A stretch of DNA of 64,000 bases from Tetradesmus obliquus (Eukaryota > Chlorophyta > Chlorophyceae > Sphaeropleales > Scenedesmaceae). This document shows, piece by piece, positions 36,549 to 54,730 of this stretch; the stretch's first letter is position 1, and the number at the start of each line of letters is the position of its first letter. The position numbers and the translations under genes are program-made. Where the stretch lies: the NCBI GenBank assembly GCA_030272155.1, contig CP126193.1, forward strand, positions 7,502,001 to 7,566,000, read 5' to 3'. Below the pieces are notes generated by a model, which saw only the letters and a list, made by a program, of their open reading frames with translations, was not told where the DNA came from and made no database searches.

Positions 36549-37436
36549 TCAGGGAACAGCTACGGCAGGTGAGGCGGCAGGGGGCAGTGGCACCACCACA
36601 GTATGATAAGTGGGGTCCCACTCATCAGCACTTCCCCTTATACCCTCATCAAACCCTGCTATGCAGTTATATACGTACCGAATGTCATCAAACATGCGCA
36701 TGCATGGCGTGCGGAAGGTACCACGCAGATGCTTTCGCAAGAACCGTGCAACATGTGTGAAGCAACAGTTTGCATCATACCCAGATCCGCGCATGTGATG
36801 AATGCACCTAGCCACCTCCAGAACAAAACATTTTTCGTGCATGATGATGCGCAACATGTGACACAACCTGCCATGTAACATGTTATATGCATGTGCAGCG
36901 GTTTTGCATGATGTAACATGTTGGAAACGTAACACATCAACAGATGAGAAAGCCTGCAGCCGCCGTCTGTCAAATAACACAGTATATGAGTATGCAAACC
37001 CTGGTTCAGTCATTGGTGCATCAGGGTAAGGGGTTTCATCAGTTAGTACCCGTATATCAAGAGCAACACATTTGTGCATGGTGCTGTCTTGCTTTCCCAG
37101 AGTCAAACACGTCGGATACAGGCCATGACTCCTGCCACCCAGAACAGTTTGGGTGGTGTACAGCAGCCGTTCCACGTAACGATTGGGGCCAACCGTGATA
37201 TCATCCGCAAAGCGTTTCAGCCAGCGAAACAGGTCCAACAACATGGATGCAGCGTAGCGCAAGCAAGGAGTACCCGGCAAATCTGCAGCCTGTAACTCAG
37301 CTTCGGTCGTGCAAGCAAGCATGGTTGTACCAGGTGGTGTAGACTGTTCAAAGCCAGCTCCCAGAGGCCTGGATAATTTACTGTGGTGGTGCATGCTTTG
37401 ACCAGGTGTTTCATATCTGCCCAATGAGCCTGTCAT
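36549..37436 (-). mobile_element. Reverse-transcriptase-like ORF fragment of a retroelement
   Basis: A 295-codon frame from ATG 37436. The strongest sign is RWLKRFADDI at residues 71-80: FADD fits the catalytic (Y/F)xDD box of reverse transcriptases, and GLYPTCLTLGKQ about 30 residues later fits the following motifs. The C-terminal part (FQHVTSCKTAAHAYNML, then RIIMHEKCFVLEVARCI and GYDANCCFTHVARFLRKH) resembles the thumb-like region of non-LTR or Penelope-like elements in algae. The first palm motifs are missing, so the copy is 5'-truncated; the neighbouring upstream frame shows no clear continuation. No terminal repeats or target-site duplication were identified. The codon use lacks the CAG-driven Gln/Ala runs of its neighbours, in keeping with an inserted element. 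Family assignment is tentative. Confidence 0.55.
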
Positions 37437-37686
37437 TGGCCATCAAATGTGCATCCTGGTCCTTTGCCAGCGGTTGACAGTGCAGGGCACCGCAGCGCAA
37501 GCCACGTACGCAACACTGGCAGGGTAGCTCTGCAGCAATAAAGTTCTTGGTACAGCCTGTTGCACCCTTGATTGCCTGCCAGCATGGCTGCCAGCAGGGA
37601 CAGCAAGACCACGCGGCAGCCCAGGCGTCCTAAAAAGCATCAACCATGCTTGTGTCAAAACAAACAATGCAAAGGGATGTGCCTCC

Positions 37687-37691
37687 TTACA
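37687..37691 (-). other. TGTAA polyadenylation signal of the metacaspase gene
   Basis: TTACA on the plus strand (TGTAA on the minus strand) begins 35 nt past the stop codon at 37726-37728. TGTAA is the usual signal in green algae. Confidence 0.55.
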
Positions 37692-37725
37692 CAGCACCCT
37701 GATGTACAAGGCTGTCTCTCAGGTG

Positions 37726-37819
37726 TCAAATTATAAGCCGGGTCCTTGTTATGTCGATCGGCTTGTCGCAGCACAGCACTGGCTTCTGCTCCGTCATCCT
37801 GCCCATGCCTGCAGGCGCC

Positions 37820-37863
<44 letters not shown>

Positions 37864-38923
37864 GTGGCTGTTAGGCCCAGAACCCACAATCACAGCCCCA
37901 TCCACTGCCTTCCTATGTAGGCAGTGCAACATGCGCAGCCATAAACATCACACACGCATGCAATCACTGCACGCCCTGACAACAGAACAGCAGCACTGGT
38001 TCTGCAGCTGCACGCCCCAAACATGTCACACGCCAGCCGCTCACCTTCTCTAGGCACTCACATCCCCTCCTCATCGCCAAACACATCCCCTTCCCTAACT
38101 TACGCAAGTGAGTAATAACACACCACGCATAGCGCATTCATCATCCACTTGGCACTCACTTGAGAATGCCGCCAGCTGCGCTCCTGCAACCAACCCAAGC
38201 GGCCCCAGCACAGCTCCCATCACCAGCGGCAGCCCAGCCGCCACTGCGCTGCTGCCCGCAGATGCGTTCTGCACACTGGACTTCCCTAGTCCTGCAAGCG
38301 CCTCTGTCATGTGTGCAAGCAGGGAAGCGTATGTCTGGCTGGGGCCGTATTTCTCGATGGCCTGTATGAAGGTGTATGTTGCTGCACCGGTGTAGGCTGT
38401 GGCTGAGAGCTTAGCTGTGTCTGCTGCTGTTGCCTTGTCGTCACAGGCGCCCAGCTGAATCACGGTGCCACCTGTGCCGCACACAATATACAGAGAGAAA
38501 TGCATGTTGGAACGAACATGCACATGAAAGTATTGTGCATGAGCCGTACCCAGCATGGATCTGCCGTCACTGTTTCTGACACACTATATAGGACAATGCC
38601 ACGGCAATCAGGACCCAGGACTTCTACGGGTGACCAGCGCAGCGCCACTTACTGGACCAGCACTGCATGTACTGCCAGCAGAGCTGCCTAGTGTGCGTGA
38701 GCTGCTAGGCTTTGTTCATGTGCAAGAGCAACAACCCAGCTGCTGCTGCTGATGATGATGATGATGCCTGCTACAGCTAAGTTTGCAAGCGGCCGGCGAT
38801 TGCCTGATGCGTCCCTGCTGCGCGCACCTGACGTGCCGCGCATGTTGTTGCGCCGCCAGTAGGGCTGCCCACTCCTGTCCCACTTGGTCTCATACGGCAG
38901 GTCCATCATGGTGCCTGCGCAGC

Positions 38924-38968
<45 letters not shown>

Positions 38969-41754
38969 ATTGAGTCATTGCGATGGACAGCAGATCAAGC
39001 AGTCAAGCCAGTTGTACATACACGCTGTGCACACTCTAGGACGCAGCTAGCGGCCTGGCAGCGTCTGGGCTGCTCACAGCAGCAGTTTTCAAACGCCTTG
39101 CGCACCTGAGTGGCAGCTGTCAAACAGCGCATGCACCACCACGCCAGCTGGCAGCCTGTGCACAATGGCCCGTGCTAGCTCTGTATCTCGGATCTGCCCC
39201 GCCTGCTTGTGGTCCGTGGGCAGGATGGTCTCATCAAAGCCGTCCTCTTCTTCGCCTGCAGCAGCGCAAGATTTGACGGAGAGATGGATAGAAAGTTGCA
39301 CTGCGAGCAACGCGGAACTGGTTGCGGCTTGTTCACGGGCCTCATCAAACTTCAGTCGCATTTGTGTTGCCCCTAGTAGTCATGGCAACACACAGCGCAC
39401 AAACTTGCAAGGTATAGGCGCAGGCAGCAGCCTGCAAGCTACCCTCTCGCACACTTGCATCTGCGCTTCTTGATGTGCCTGTACATGGCTAGAGATGCTG
39501 CAACATCCCCACAACCGCAACAACTGCCACAGCAGCTGGCTTTTGCCTGCTGTGCAGCGACACACGCACCGGTGGGGTCCCTCAGCTGCGAGCCGTGCCC
39601 ACTGAAAGAGAAGAACAGTGAATCGCCCTGCAGGCAATGAAAACCCATGCACAGCACCGTCACACACGGATGTAGCGCCATACATAATGTCATGCACAGT
39701 TGCACCAGGTGAAGGGGTGTGCTAATGTGCAGTAGCAGGCAATGGCGTGGTCGTGTATAACTAGATGATAAACAAGTGTCCTTGCGATGTCAGACCAGCC
39801 GCTGATATCACCACACACACTGATTGATCACAGCTCAACTTGCTGAGTCAGCCGTCAGCAGCTGATATAGCAGCATTGGTGCAGCCGCTGTTGCTGCGCA
39901 CCTGCCGCAGGTCACTGACCAGCCAGCCGATGGCGCGCATGATCACATCCCTGCAGGACACCAACATGCCACACCACGTGTCAGTATAACAAGTGTTATG
40001 TCATATGCAATGCGAGCACATGGGTGATGCGCTCGATGTGCGACACGGGTCGCGTGCAGCAGTTTGTTTGCTCGGCACAGCTCAAAGCTGCAAGGGGGAC
40101 GTCGCTTACAAGCAAGAGCAGGAATTACATACTTGGGCTGTCAGGAAAGGCCGCATCACACTCAAAAGGAACCTCAGGCGCATACACGGACGCACGTGCA
40201 CCATGAGAGCGCCAGGCACGTGCAGCATGAGAGCGCCAGGCACGTGCACCATGAGAGCGCCAGGTACGTGCACCATGAGAGCGCCAGGTACGTGCACCAT
40301 GAGAGCGCCAGGTACATGCACCATGAGAGCGCCAGGTACGTGCACCATGAGAGCGCCAGGTACATGCACCATGAGAGCGCCAGGTACATGCACGGACACC
40401 TTGAACCCAGGTTGAACCTTGCTTGACAGCACATCCCCTTGCTGCTACTGTCATAGTGTGCATAGCGCCACACATAGTGCTGTTCAGTGCTGGTAGTGCA
40501 CCTTAGTGCCGCTTAGTGACCCCTTTGTGCAGCATAAGTCTGAACCTGTAGCTCTGGTGGGCGCTCACCTGCAGGGGAGGAAGTCCCTGCCCTTGCTGAC
40601 GTCATCGCCCCGCAGCACCACCACCCTCAACCCTGAACCCTGACACAAAAATAACGCTCACCTGCAGGGGAGGAATTCCCTGCCCTTGCTGACGTCATCG
40701 TCCCGCAGCACCACAATGCTGCTTGGAGGGAAGCCCAGCTTGGTTGTGAGCAGGTAGCGCAGGCAGTTCACGTCATTGCCTGGGCCCCGCAGCTGGCTGC
40801 GTGTCCCCTGGTAGGTGCAGCCACTGCCGTGCAACACAGTACAGCATGGTACGGTAGCAGTAATTCATCAGTGCAGGGTGCTATTGAATATCCACAATAC
40901 AGTAAACTGAGGGAAGCACAGTCAGAACTGTGGGAGCTAGGCCTGTGACAGCACCGCGTGCCTGGTGGTACTGCAGATAATACTGTCCATTGCTGCACAT
41001 AATAGCTTGCTGTGCACATGGGCACTGCATGGTGGTACCATGAGGCTGGTTGCAAGCAGTGCCAGGGAAGCAGCGCACAGTTGGTGGGCCAGGGTTGCTG
41101 CTTGCTTGCAGGATGCGGTGCTGCTGCATGCTATCACAGAGCGAGTTATGGATGCAGGAGTCTGCAGCAGAGCTGCGCTGCATGTGCCTCACATCAGCAG
41201 CGCCTTCCTCCTGCCTGGGCCAGTGGGGCTTGGGCTGTACGTGGTTGGCGCCGTGTACTGCGGCTGCTGCTGCTGCAGGGCAAACAACACACATGCTTGT
41301 TGTGATGAAAGCAGCATGCAGAGTGGCTGCTGGCTTTTTGAGCGCTGCTGACGACAGCTTGGGGGTTCAGCACATGGCTGCATGCGTCAGCACTGCTGCC
41401 GTGGATTGTGAAGCCACCTGTGAGATCAAGCCATGCATCATGCAATGCACCACAAATTTGCACCGCTATTGAGATGATTTAAAGTAGAATGTCCACCTGG
41501 TAGTGGGCTGGCGGTGGCGTGTTGGGCCTGTGTGCTTGCGGTGGTGCTGCCATCCCACCATACGGCGGCGGGGATGGTGGCGGAGTAGAGAATGGCCGCG
41601 GTCCCTGTGGAGCTGCTGCTCCTTGCTGATACACAACTGGTGCCTGATATGCCTGCTGCTGCTGTTGTTTGCCTCCCTGGTCAGCCATCAACTTGTCTAG
41701 TTCAGTCTTGGCAAGCTGCTCTGCCTTTGCCAGCAACTTGCTGAGCTTGCCCAT
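37726..41754 (-). CDS. Type I metacaspase
   Basis: Minus-strand exons 41754-41497, 41272-41193, 40823-40662, 39950-39902, 39627-39570, 39255-39106, 38914-38828, 38471-38160 and 37808-37726 join in frame to 412 residues plus stop. Residues 1-110 form a Gln/Pro-rich prodomain (PPPSPPPYGGMAAPPQ) without a visible LSD1 zinc finger. The p20 domain starts RRKALLIGCTYQG, then GPGNDV, then the catalytic His194 in FFSFSGHGSQ and Cys250 in FDSCHSG, with EDGFDETILPTD between, as in the family. The p10-like part ends QKPVLCCDKPIDITRTRLII. Order p20 then p10 with no long linker makes it type I. Family knowledge: a Ca2+-dependent Arg/Lys-specific cysteine protease in stress, proteostasis and cell death. 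Exon 3's end is duplicated in intron 3. It is divergent from the STPGR gene over 813 bp. Confidence 0.95.
37809..37865 (-). repeat. CTG tract before the last metacaspase acceptor
   Basis: Read on the minus strand, about 13 CTG/GCT units run into GGCGCCTGCAG, the acceptor of the final exon. No pyrimidine tract is present. Confidence 0.7.
40197..40392. repeat. 24-bp minisatellite in metacaspase intron 3
   Basis: Eight copies of CACCATGAGAGCGCCAGGTA plus CGTG with few changes. The unit length is a multiple of three, so all frames stay open, but it lies in intron 40661-39951. Confidence 0.9.
40561..40725 (-). repeat. Donor-side echo in metacaspase intron 3
   Basis: On the minus strand the end of exon 3 (VVLRDDDVSKGREFLPC, then GTGAGC) recurs 94 bp into the intron as VVLRGDDVSKGRDFLPC followed by GTGAGC. 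The copy ends at about 40566 and has no acceptor that keeps frame. Confidence 0.85.
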
Positions 41755-42567
41755 GGCTGCTTACTGCACGGAAACAATGTTTGATGGGGTTTTAGTGACT
41801 TTGTGAAGGGTGCAAAGGGCGGGGTAATGGCGAACGGCGTCAGAATCAGGGGAACACTAGGGAACAGTTGGGCCGTGACTGTGTGTCCACGTGTTCAGGA
41901 CTGAGCAGAACTACCAGGAACAGTTTTCTCAAATCCCAACCTAACAGGCGACAGGCTCTCACGGTACTGAATTAGATGTTCCGAGTGAGAGTGGCCGAGA
42001 GCCCTAATGACACCAGTGACACGGCATATCCGAGCAATTCAAGGATTCAAAGTCTTTTTTAACCACTATATACACCCTTTGTGAGCCTGACGGCACCTAT
42101 CAGCCGTGTGTTTTGACCTTGGTAAAGGTCCCAAGCAGACACATCAACCGTGGACGTTGCACATGTGAGACCGCGTGTATGAAACGAAACCTGCCACTTC
42201 AAAAGCAGCCTGGAATGAGTGGCGGTTGACGCGTGTCGCATGTCTAGCCTGCTCAATGTAAAAGCAGTACTGCTCTCAGAGTACTGCTGCTACAGCGGCA
42301 CAGCAAATGCAAACCACACAGCCAGACAGAACACGCATCAATCATCATACTATAGCACCTAGTTGAAAGGAGAGGCTTGTTACAGGAGTTCACTGATTGG
42401 AGAGGCTGCAATGTTGTCTGCCATGTAATGCCCATTGCTATGCTGTGTGCAGGTTCTTGCACTCCAGTCACTCCAGTTGAACTGCAAGATCGCAGCGGAA
42501 ACATCAGAAGCAGCTTGCCAACGCTCGCAGTTGCTATGAGCTCACCAAAAGCAGTCTCATAACAGCA
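41755..42567. promoter_or_regulatory. Divergent promoter region (metacaspase / STPGR gene)
   Basis: 813 bp between two start codons facing away from each other. A TATATA at about 42066-42072 could serve either strand. No gene seen. Confidence 0.4.
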
Positions 42568-47761
<5,194 letters not shown>

Positions 47762-48162
47762 GCAATCGTGGGTTCTTTATGAGTGCAGTTTCTAAGGCAG
47801 AACAGGCTGTGTGATACAGATGCAGAGCAGTCTAGCACAGGCAGTCAGAAGTCGGCTTCGTACAGCTCAGCATTGGTCCGATTTTGAAAACATGGCGGCG
47901 GCTGCAAGGGGCCGGCCTGCGATACCATGCTGTCCCTGGGTTGAGGACGAGTTTCATTGCTTGCCACGTGTTGGTGGCATTTTGTTTGAAGAGTGCATGC
48001 GCGAGCATCACTGCGAATGCATGCGGCGGCTTTTCAACTGTGCCGCTGGCGGCAATGCATGTGTTCCTTGCAGCAGAAGGTAGGGTTGGGAACTCGGTAG
48101 TAGGATGGGAATGAGTTCTTACGATAGAGCTCTCAGGCCCAGGCCTGTCCTTGTCCTTCTCC

Positions 48163-48235
48163 AACTTACGCACGGAAGAGCATAGGCTCAGGCAGGCGTG
48201 CCTGCCTCCGAAGCGTAGGACTTATAACTTGTAAC
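48163..48235. repeat. 73-bp interspersed repeat, copy B
   Basis: Matches 28657-28729 in the same orientation (about 61 of 73). Holds CAGGCAGGCGTGCCTGCCT, a near-perfect palindrome. Its TGTAA at 48231-48235 might be used by the STPGR transcript, whose stop is 470 bp upstream. Confidence 0.7.
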
Positions 48236-48279
48236 TAGGGTTGGGAACTCAGCCACAGAACTTGCTGCAGTGTTTAACT

Positions 48280-49140
48280 GAGGTTTGTCAGTGATTTGCT
48301 GGACCAGGCCTACTGAGGTTTGTCAGTGATTTGCTGGACCAGATGAGCCTCTTTTGGCTTTGATTGTGAGTGGGCCTGTTGCGCCCCTATGACTCTGCTG
48401 TTGGTACAGGATGCCGCTTAGCACAGTGCTGGTGCTGATGTTGGTTGCAGTGGATGCCGCTTAGCACAGTGTGTGCTGTTTGCGCTTGATTTGCGTCAGA
48501 TTCTGCTTGATTTTGGCCTACTGAGGTTTGTCAGTGATTTGCTGGACCAGATGAGCCTCTCTTGGCTTTGATTGTGAGTGGGCCTGCTGCGCCCCTATGA
48601 CTCTGCTGTTGGTACAGGATGCCGCTTAGCACAGTGCTGGTGCTGATGATGGTTGCAGTGGATGCCGCTTAGCACAGTGTGTGCTGTTTGCGCTTGATTT
48701 GCGTCAGATTCTGCTTGATTTTGGCCTACTGAGGTTTGTCAGTGATTTGCTGGACCAGATGAGCCTCTTTTTGGCTTTGATTGTGAGTGGGCCTGCTGCG
48801 CCCCTATGACTCTGCTGTCGGTAGAGGATGCCGCTTAGCACAGTGCTGGTGCTGATGATGGTTGCAGTGGATGCCGCTTAGCACAGTGTGTGCTGTTTGC
48901 GCTTGATTTGCGTCAGATTCTGCTTGATTTTGGCCTACTGAGGTTTGTCAGTGATTTGCTGGACCAGATGAGCCTCTTTTGGCTTTGATTGTGAGTGGGC
49001 CTGCTGCGCCCCTATGACTCTGCTGTCGGTACAGGATGCCGCTTAGCACAGTGCTGGTGCTGATGATGGTTGCAGTGGATGCCGCTTAGCATGGTGTGTG
49101 CTGTTTGCGCTTGATCTTGATTAGATCTTGCTTGATTACA
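48280..49140. repeat. 208-bp tandem satellite, four units plus a partial
   Basis: CTGAGGTTTGTCAGTGATTT begins at 48313, 48521, 48729 and 48938; a short partial precedes at 48280. Units differ by only a few bases. Each unit contains GATGCCGCTTAGCACAGTG twice, 44-45 bp apart, a second layer of duplication. Non-coding in all frames. Confidence 0.92.
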
Positions 49141-49669
49141 GATCTCATCTCAGTGCTTTCTGGACCCCATGAGCCTTGTCTGGCTCCTGAGTGGGTGGGC
49201 CTGCGGCCCTACTTTGGTAATTGGTTAACTGGTAGGGCAGGCTAGGGTCAGGCAGCCAACTTGCACTGTTCAAGGTTTTCCATTGAGTGCGGTGGCATTG
49301 CTCACAACACTAATCAAGATTGTGCTGCTGCATTGATCATTTGTGGAATGGGTTTCTCAGAAGCTGCAAGAGTTGTTGTTGAAGCAACTTTTGCACCACT
49401 GGTGCCGTGACGCTAATTCAAGGTAACTGGCTGGCTGGGGTCCAATGCAGGCAGCTCCAATGCTGCACTCGTCTCTGTTTTTGAAGCAATGTGGCTGACA
49501 GATCCCACTTGTTGACCAGCAAATGACCGTTGTCTCCACCAGCGGCTTTCGTGCAGCTATCGGCACTTGTAAATGCTGGCAGAAAATGCTGTCATTTAAT
49601 TGTAAATGCTGTAAATGCACATCTCGCAGGCTGCTGTGCATGCGGCTGTGGCCTCAGGCATGCTAGCGC
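49141..49669. other. Spacer after the satellite
   Basis: Starts with a diverged satellite piece (to about 49200). Three TGTAA words lie at 49568-49620 on the plus strand. TTACA at 49136-49140 is a weak candidate signal for the minus-strand coiled-coil gene. No gene seen. Confidence 0.4.
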
Positions 49670-52600
49670 TCAAGAAGCTGCCTGCAGCGCTGCAGCTGCA
49701 GCAGCCAGCGCCCCCTCATAGTCGCAGCTGCTGCTGGCAGCCTCCCAGGCCTCCTGGCTGGCCTCTGCTGTGATGCTGCCCTGCCAGCTGCCATCATCAA
49801 GCCCAACTCGCTGCTGCTGCTGCAAGGAGTGCCGCTGCATGGCCACATCATACAAACGCACACCCTTTGCCACGCCTGCTGATGCAGCTGCCACGGCAGT
49901 GTTCCTGCCATAGCGACGGCTTGTTGGATCAGCTGATGTGCGTCGCTGCACAGGGCTATCTAATTTCTGGTGCTGCTGTTTGTGCTGCTGCTGCTGCTGC
50001 CGCTGCTTGTTGACTGCAGCTATCGCTGCCGCCACCTTGAGAGCCATGCTGCTGCTGCCATCAGCAGGTCTGATGCTGGCACCATCTGTTTGCTGCTGCT
50101 GCTGCCGCCTGCCGTTGATGGCGCTGCTGCGCCCGCTGCTGCTTGGCCGGCTGCAGTTGCTGGGGCTGCTTTCTGCGTCATCTATGTGCACGCTTGCAGC
50201 GACCGGCTCGTCCTGCAGCAACTCGCCATGCGCCGCCTCGCCACTGCTGACGTCATCACTCTCTGCACCAGCACCACTAGCAGCCGCAGCATCTGCAGCA
50301 TGCGCTGGCGGCCTGGTGCGTGGCTTCCTGGCACCGCTGCCGGCCTGCTGCAGCGCAGACGATGCATACGCCTCTGCGGCTTGCAGCAGCTGCTCGGCAG
50401 CAGCAGCAGCAGCACTGCCAGGCCTTGATGCGCCTGCCACCCTGCTGGGCTTGCCGGGACAAGCGCTGTCAGCTAGCAGGTGCTGCCGCTGCAGCAGCTG
50501 GTAGCTGCTTCGATCCTGCTGCTGCTTCTGCTGCTGCTGCTTGTCATGCCGGTGAGCCTTGGCATGCTGTGCTGCATGCAGCGCTCTTCCCACATGGCCA
50601 GCAGGGGCAGCACCATCCGCAGCATTCTCACTGTCACAGCAGCTGAGCTGACCATCATCGCTGCTGGTTGCATGACGGACGGCGGCACTCCTACCCCCAG
50701 CTTCCTGTATGCTGCCACTGCTGCTGCTGCTGCGACTGCAGTCGTCATATGCTTGCAGCCCTCGCCCTTTGGAGGCAGCAGCTGCTTGCTGGATCCTGAT
50801 CTCTGCATGCGCATTTGCTGCCCGCTGCTGCTGCTGCTGCTGCCGTGCACACCCAGCCTGTTGCTGCAGCTGCTGCCGTGCCTCAGCTGCCGCAGCATCT
50901 GCTGCTGCCAGCTTATCTTGCAGCTGCCGCAGCTCCCCTCTGTGTGACTGCTGCCGCAGCGCTAGCTCAGACCGCGCAGCAGCAACCTCAGCAGTCAGCT
51001 CAGCTATATGCGCATTTGCGTCCGACAGCTCCTGCTGCAGCTGCTGTACCTGCCGCTGCGCCTGCAGCACCTGCTGCTGCTGCTGTTGCGACGGCGGCAC
51101 GTCATCCTGCTGCTGAACTTGCTGCTGCTGCTGCCAGCATATGGTGTCTTCTGCAGCTGCCAGCTGCTGCTGGCTCTCAGCAAGCTCGCACTCGGCTTCA
51201 TGCAGCTGCAGCTGCACACGCACAACAAGCAGCAAGAACAGCAGTCAGATGCTGCAAGCACACGGGGAGCACAAGAGCATGCCAAAGCATTGCAAGTATA
51301 CACTAATACTTTGGCCTCTCTGGTGTCAACAGTCAAGCTCGGTAAGCTCGTCAGGCGGGGTAAATGCAGCAACATGATCATCAAGCTGGTGTGCGCTGCT
51401 CTGCTGCCACCTCGTGAGTCAACAGCAGCCACATGCCTGCAGTGTGCAGCCTGGCAACTGCATCTTGCCATGTCCTGCCTGGCGGTACTGAGGCCCAGGC
51501 GGGCGGCCGCTGCTGAAGCTATCATTTCTAGCGCGGCGGTGCTCAACCTGACATCGCCTTGCCCTGTCCTGCCTGGCTGTACCGAAGCTGCATGCACACC
51601 AGCGCCACCGCTCACCTGCAGCTGCTGCAGCTGCCCAGTCAGCCGCACAACCTCGGACGCCTGCCACTGCAGCTGCCGAGTCACCTCCAGCGGCAGCTGC
51701 TGGCCGCCCAGCGCTGCCCCAATGCTCCTCCCGGGCCCGGACCCATCTCTCCTGCAGGGGCTGCCGCTGCTGCTGCCAGGCCGCACACCTGCTGCTGCTG
51801 CAACATCTGCAAACTGTGCTGCGCCGCCGCTGTTGCCGCTGCGCCGCGCCTGCAGGCCGCACGCTGCCATGCGCTGCAGCGCCACCCCGAGGTCGGTTTC
51901 TGCATCCGCCAGCTTCTGCCGTGTCTCCTGCAGCTCGCAGCTCTCTACTACATGCAGCTCCGACCACTCGGCAACGTCCTGCCTGATGCCTGACAGCTCT
52001 GCCTCCGCTGACTCAGCACGTGCCACAGCAGCAGCACAGCAGCGCTCGCTCTGCGCCAGCGCCTGCTCACTCTCTGCCAGCCGCCGCTGCAGCTGCTGCC
52101 GCTGGAGCGCCAGCTGCTGGTTCGCCTGCTGCAGCTGCTCATCCTGCTGCTGCAGCTGCGCGAGCTGCTGCTGCAAGCGCTGGCGCTGCTGCTCGGCCTG
52201 TTCCTTGGCAGCCGCCGCTGCTGAACATGCTGCTGCTGCATCTGCTGCTGCGTCTTGTGCAGCGGCCAGATCGTGACGCAGTGCTGCCGCAGCCGCGTCT
52301 GCTGCTGCCGCGCGCTTTGCCTCGGCTGCGTGGGCCTTCTGAGCTGCTGAGCTGGCCCTGCAAGGATTGCAAAGATGTCAAACAGGCAACGCACGATTCC
52401 TCAGATGCTGCTCAAAGTTATGTGTGCAATTAGTTTTGCAAAGCACAGCATACCAACACCAGGGAGTGCATCCCAGCTTGGCCACTACTGCCAGCACACC
52501 GCATGCTGCAGAGTAGCAGCAGCGGGCATCAAGCGCTTGTACAGCAAGCCCACCTGCGTGTTTTGTCCAGCTCAGCACCCAGCTCATCCAGCAAGCCAGC

Positions 52601-54694
52601 TTGGTGTCTGCTGCTGGCCTGCTCTGCTGCCAGCGCCTGCCCAGCCTCCTTTGCAGCGGTGCGCGCAGCCGAGAGCTGCCGTGCCGTGTCAGCTGCCTTG
52701 GCGCGGAGCGCCGCAAGCTGCTGCTGCAGCTGCTGCACCTCTCCAGCAGCCTAGTGACACAACGAGCAGCAACAGACAGGCGGATCAACTCTTGAATGCA
52801 TAGATGCACATGAAGAACAGAAGCATGTCAAGTCCTGCTAGTAAGCTTGCACACAGCGCCCCATGGCAGAGCAAGCTGCTATCACTACAGCTGCACAAGC
52901 TGCACAGGCTGCTGCCCACCCACCTGCTGCGCCTGCTGCCTGGCATCCCGCAGCTCCTGCTTGACCTCTGATGCTGCTGCTGCTCTGCGCTGCGCTGCCT
53001 CGTCCGCCCTGGCAGCTGCTTCGCGCTGCTCTGCTGCTTCCTGCCTTGCCTCTAGCAGTGAGCCTTCAAGCGCCGACAGAGCAGACAGCAGCTGCTGCTG
53101 CTCCTGCTGCAGCGACGACACCTGCAGGAGCGCCGCATAACCATACAGGCCTCAAGAATTTGATCGACGTCAAATCCAAGCATGCTGTCCAGCAGGGCTG
53201 CATGTGCATGCAGCACAAACTCCTGCCCTGTAGTGATGGTGTTGGCTAGCAGCAGGCTGCACCAGACACATTTGCATTGATCATGATAGACTGTCCCTTT
53301 TACACATGTTGCATTGTTGTGGCCGCTACACACGACCAGACCCAAGCATGGGTGGTAGCACCCCTATAACAGTGTTACAGTAGCGACAAGTACATGAGCC
53401 TCCGCAGCAGCCGCACCTGGTCCTCTGCAGCCCTCCTTACTGCTGCCTGGCCATCCAGCTGGCCCTGCAGCCTGCTGCAGTCCGCCTGCAGCGCAGACAG
53501 CCGCGCCGCGGCGTGCTGCTGCTCCTCGTGCTGCCGCTGCGCTGCCTGCTGCGCTGCAGACAGGGCCTGGTCGCTGGCTAGCAGCTGCTGCTGCAGCTCC
53601 GTGACCAGCGCTTGGTGCTCTTGTGCCTGCACACGGCATGGCAGGGTTTGCAGCAACACTTTGAGCATGTGGGTACGCGTGATGCACAGACACACGGGTA
53701 ATGCGTGTAAATTGGGTTCAGCAATGTGATTGGGTTCAGCACACATGACCAGCACCTCCTTGCCAAACTGCCGTGTGCGCCATGCCTTGTGGCACAACTG
53801 TAGGTCCTGCAAGCACGCTTGATGCACCCACAAATCTGTGCGCAGCACACGTATGCTGTCATCAACAGCAGCTCACCAGCACCGCTGCCTTCTGCTCAGC
53901 CCGCAGCACACGCTTGCCCCACTTCTGCTCCAGCCTCGCGGCAACCTGCGTCACAGTCAGCTCTGCCGCCCTGCCCGCAGCACCCAGCCGCTGCTGCAGC
54001 AGCTCCCCGGCCTGCTGCGCCTGCGCCAGCTCGCCGCCCTGCTGCTGCAGCTGCTGCTGCAGCTGCGCCAGCTGCTGCTCGCGGCGGCTGATCGCGGCGT
54101 CAAACTCGTGTGCAAGCGCTGCCAAGTCACGCGGCAGCTGCGCGGGGTTGGCTGAGAAGCGTAGTGAGCAGCTGGCAGGCAGGCTGCGCCAGGCTGACTC
54201 GAGCTCGGCCTCTGCTGCCTGCACTGACGCCTGGCCCCAGCCCTGCACTGCTGCTGACGCTGCAGCAGCAGATGCGCCAGGATCACCTGCAGCATGCACG
54301 TGTTTGCCACACCAATGAGTTTCAACACCAAGCAGCCAGAAAGGTCCTGGTATTGAAAGACATACCAAAGCATGCTGGCACCATCATTTTGTGGAAACTT
54401 GCTAGCAGCCTCACCTGAGCACAGCCCCAGGAAGCCAGCTGCGCGCAGCGCCCCGCCACCGCTGCTCTTTGCGCCTCCCACGCTGCTGCCGCCCCCTGCA
54501 GATGCACCACCAGCAGATGCACCACCAGCATCTGCCGCCAGTAGCACTGCCATGCTGCGCAGCTGCGCCACCATGAGGCCGCGCTCGGCCAGCAGGTAGG
54601 CCTTCTCTGCTGCTGCGTCGTCAGCTGCTGCTGTGAGGCGTGACTGAGCGGCGCGCAGCAGCGCCGACTCTTCACGCGCCTCCTGCAGCTGCAC

Positions 54695-54730
<36 letters not shown>

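Noticed and set aside
40197-40392. CRISPR-like array
   Set aside because: Repeats are directly adjacent with no unique spacers, and the genome is eukaryotic.
40064-40426. HHESARYVHHESARYV repeat protein and its other-frame versions
   Set aside because: 24-bp minisatellite inside a metacaspase intron; all frames are open because the unit is a multiple of three.
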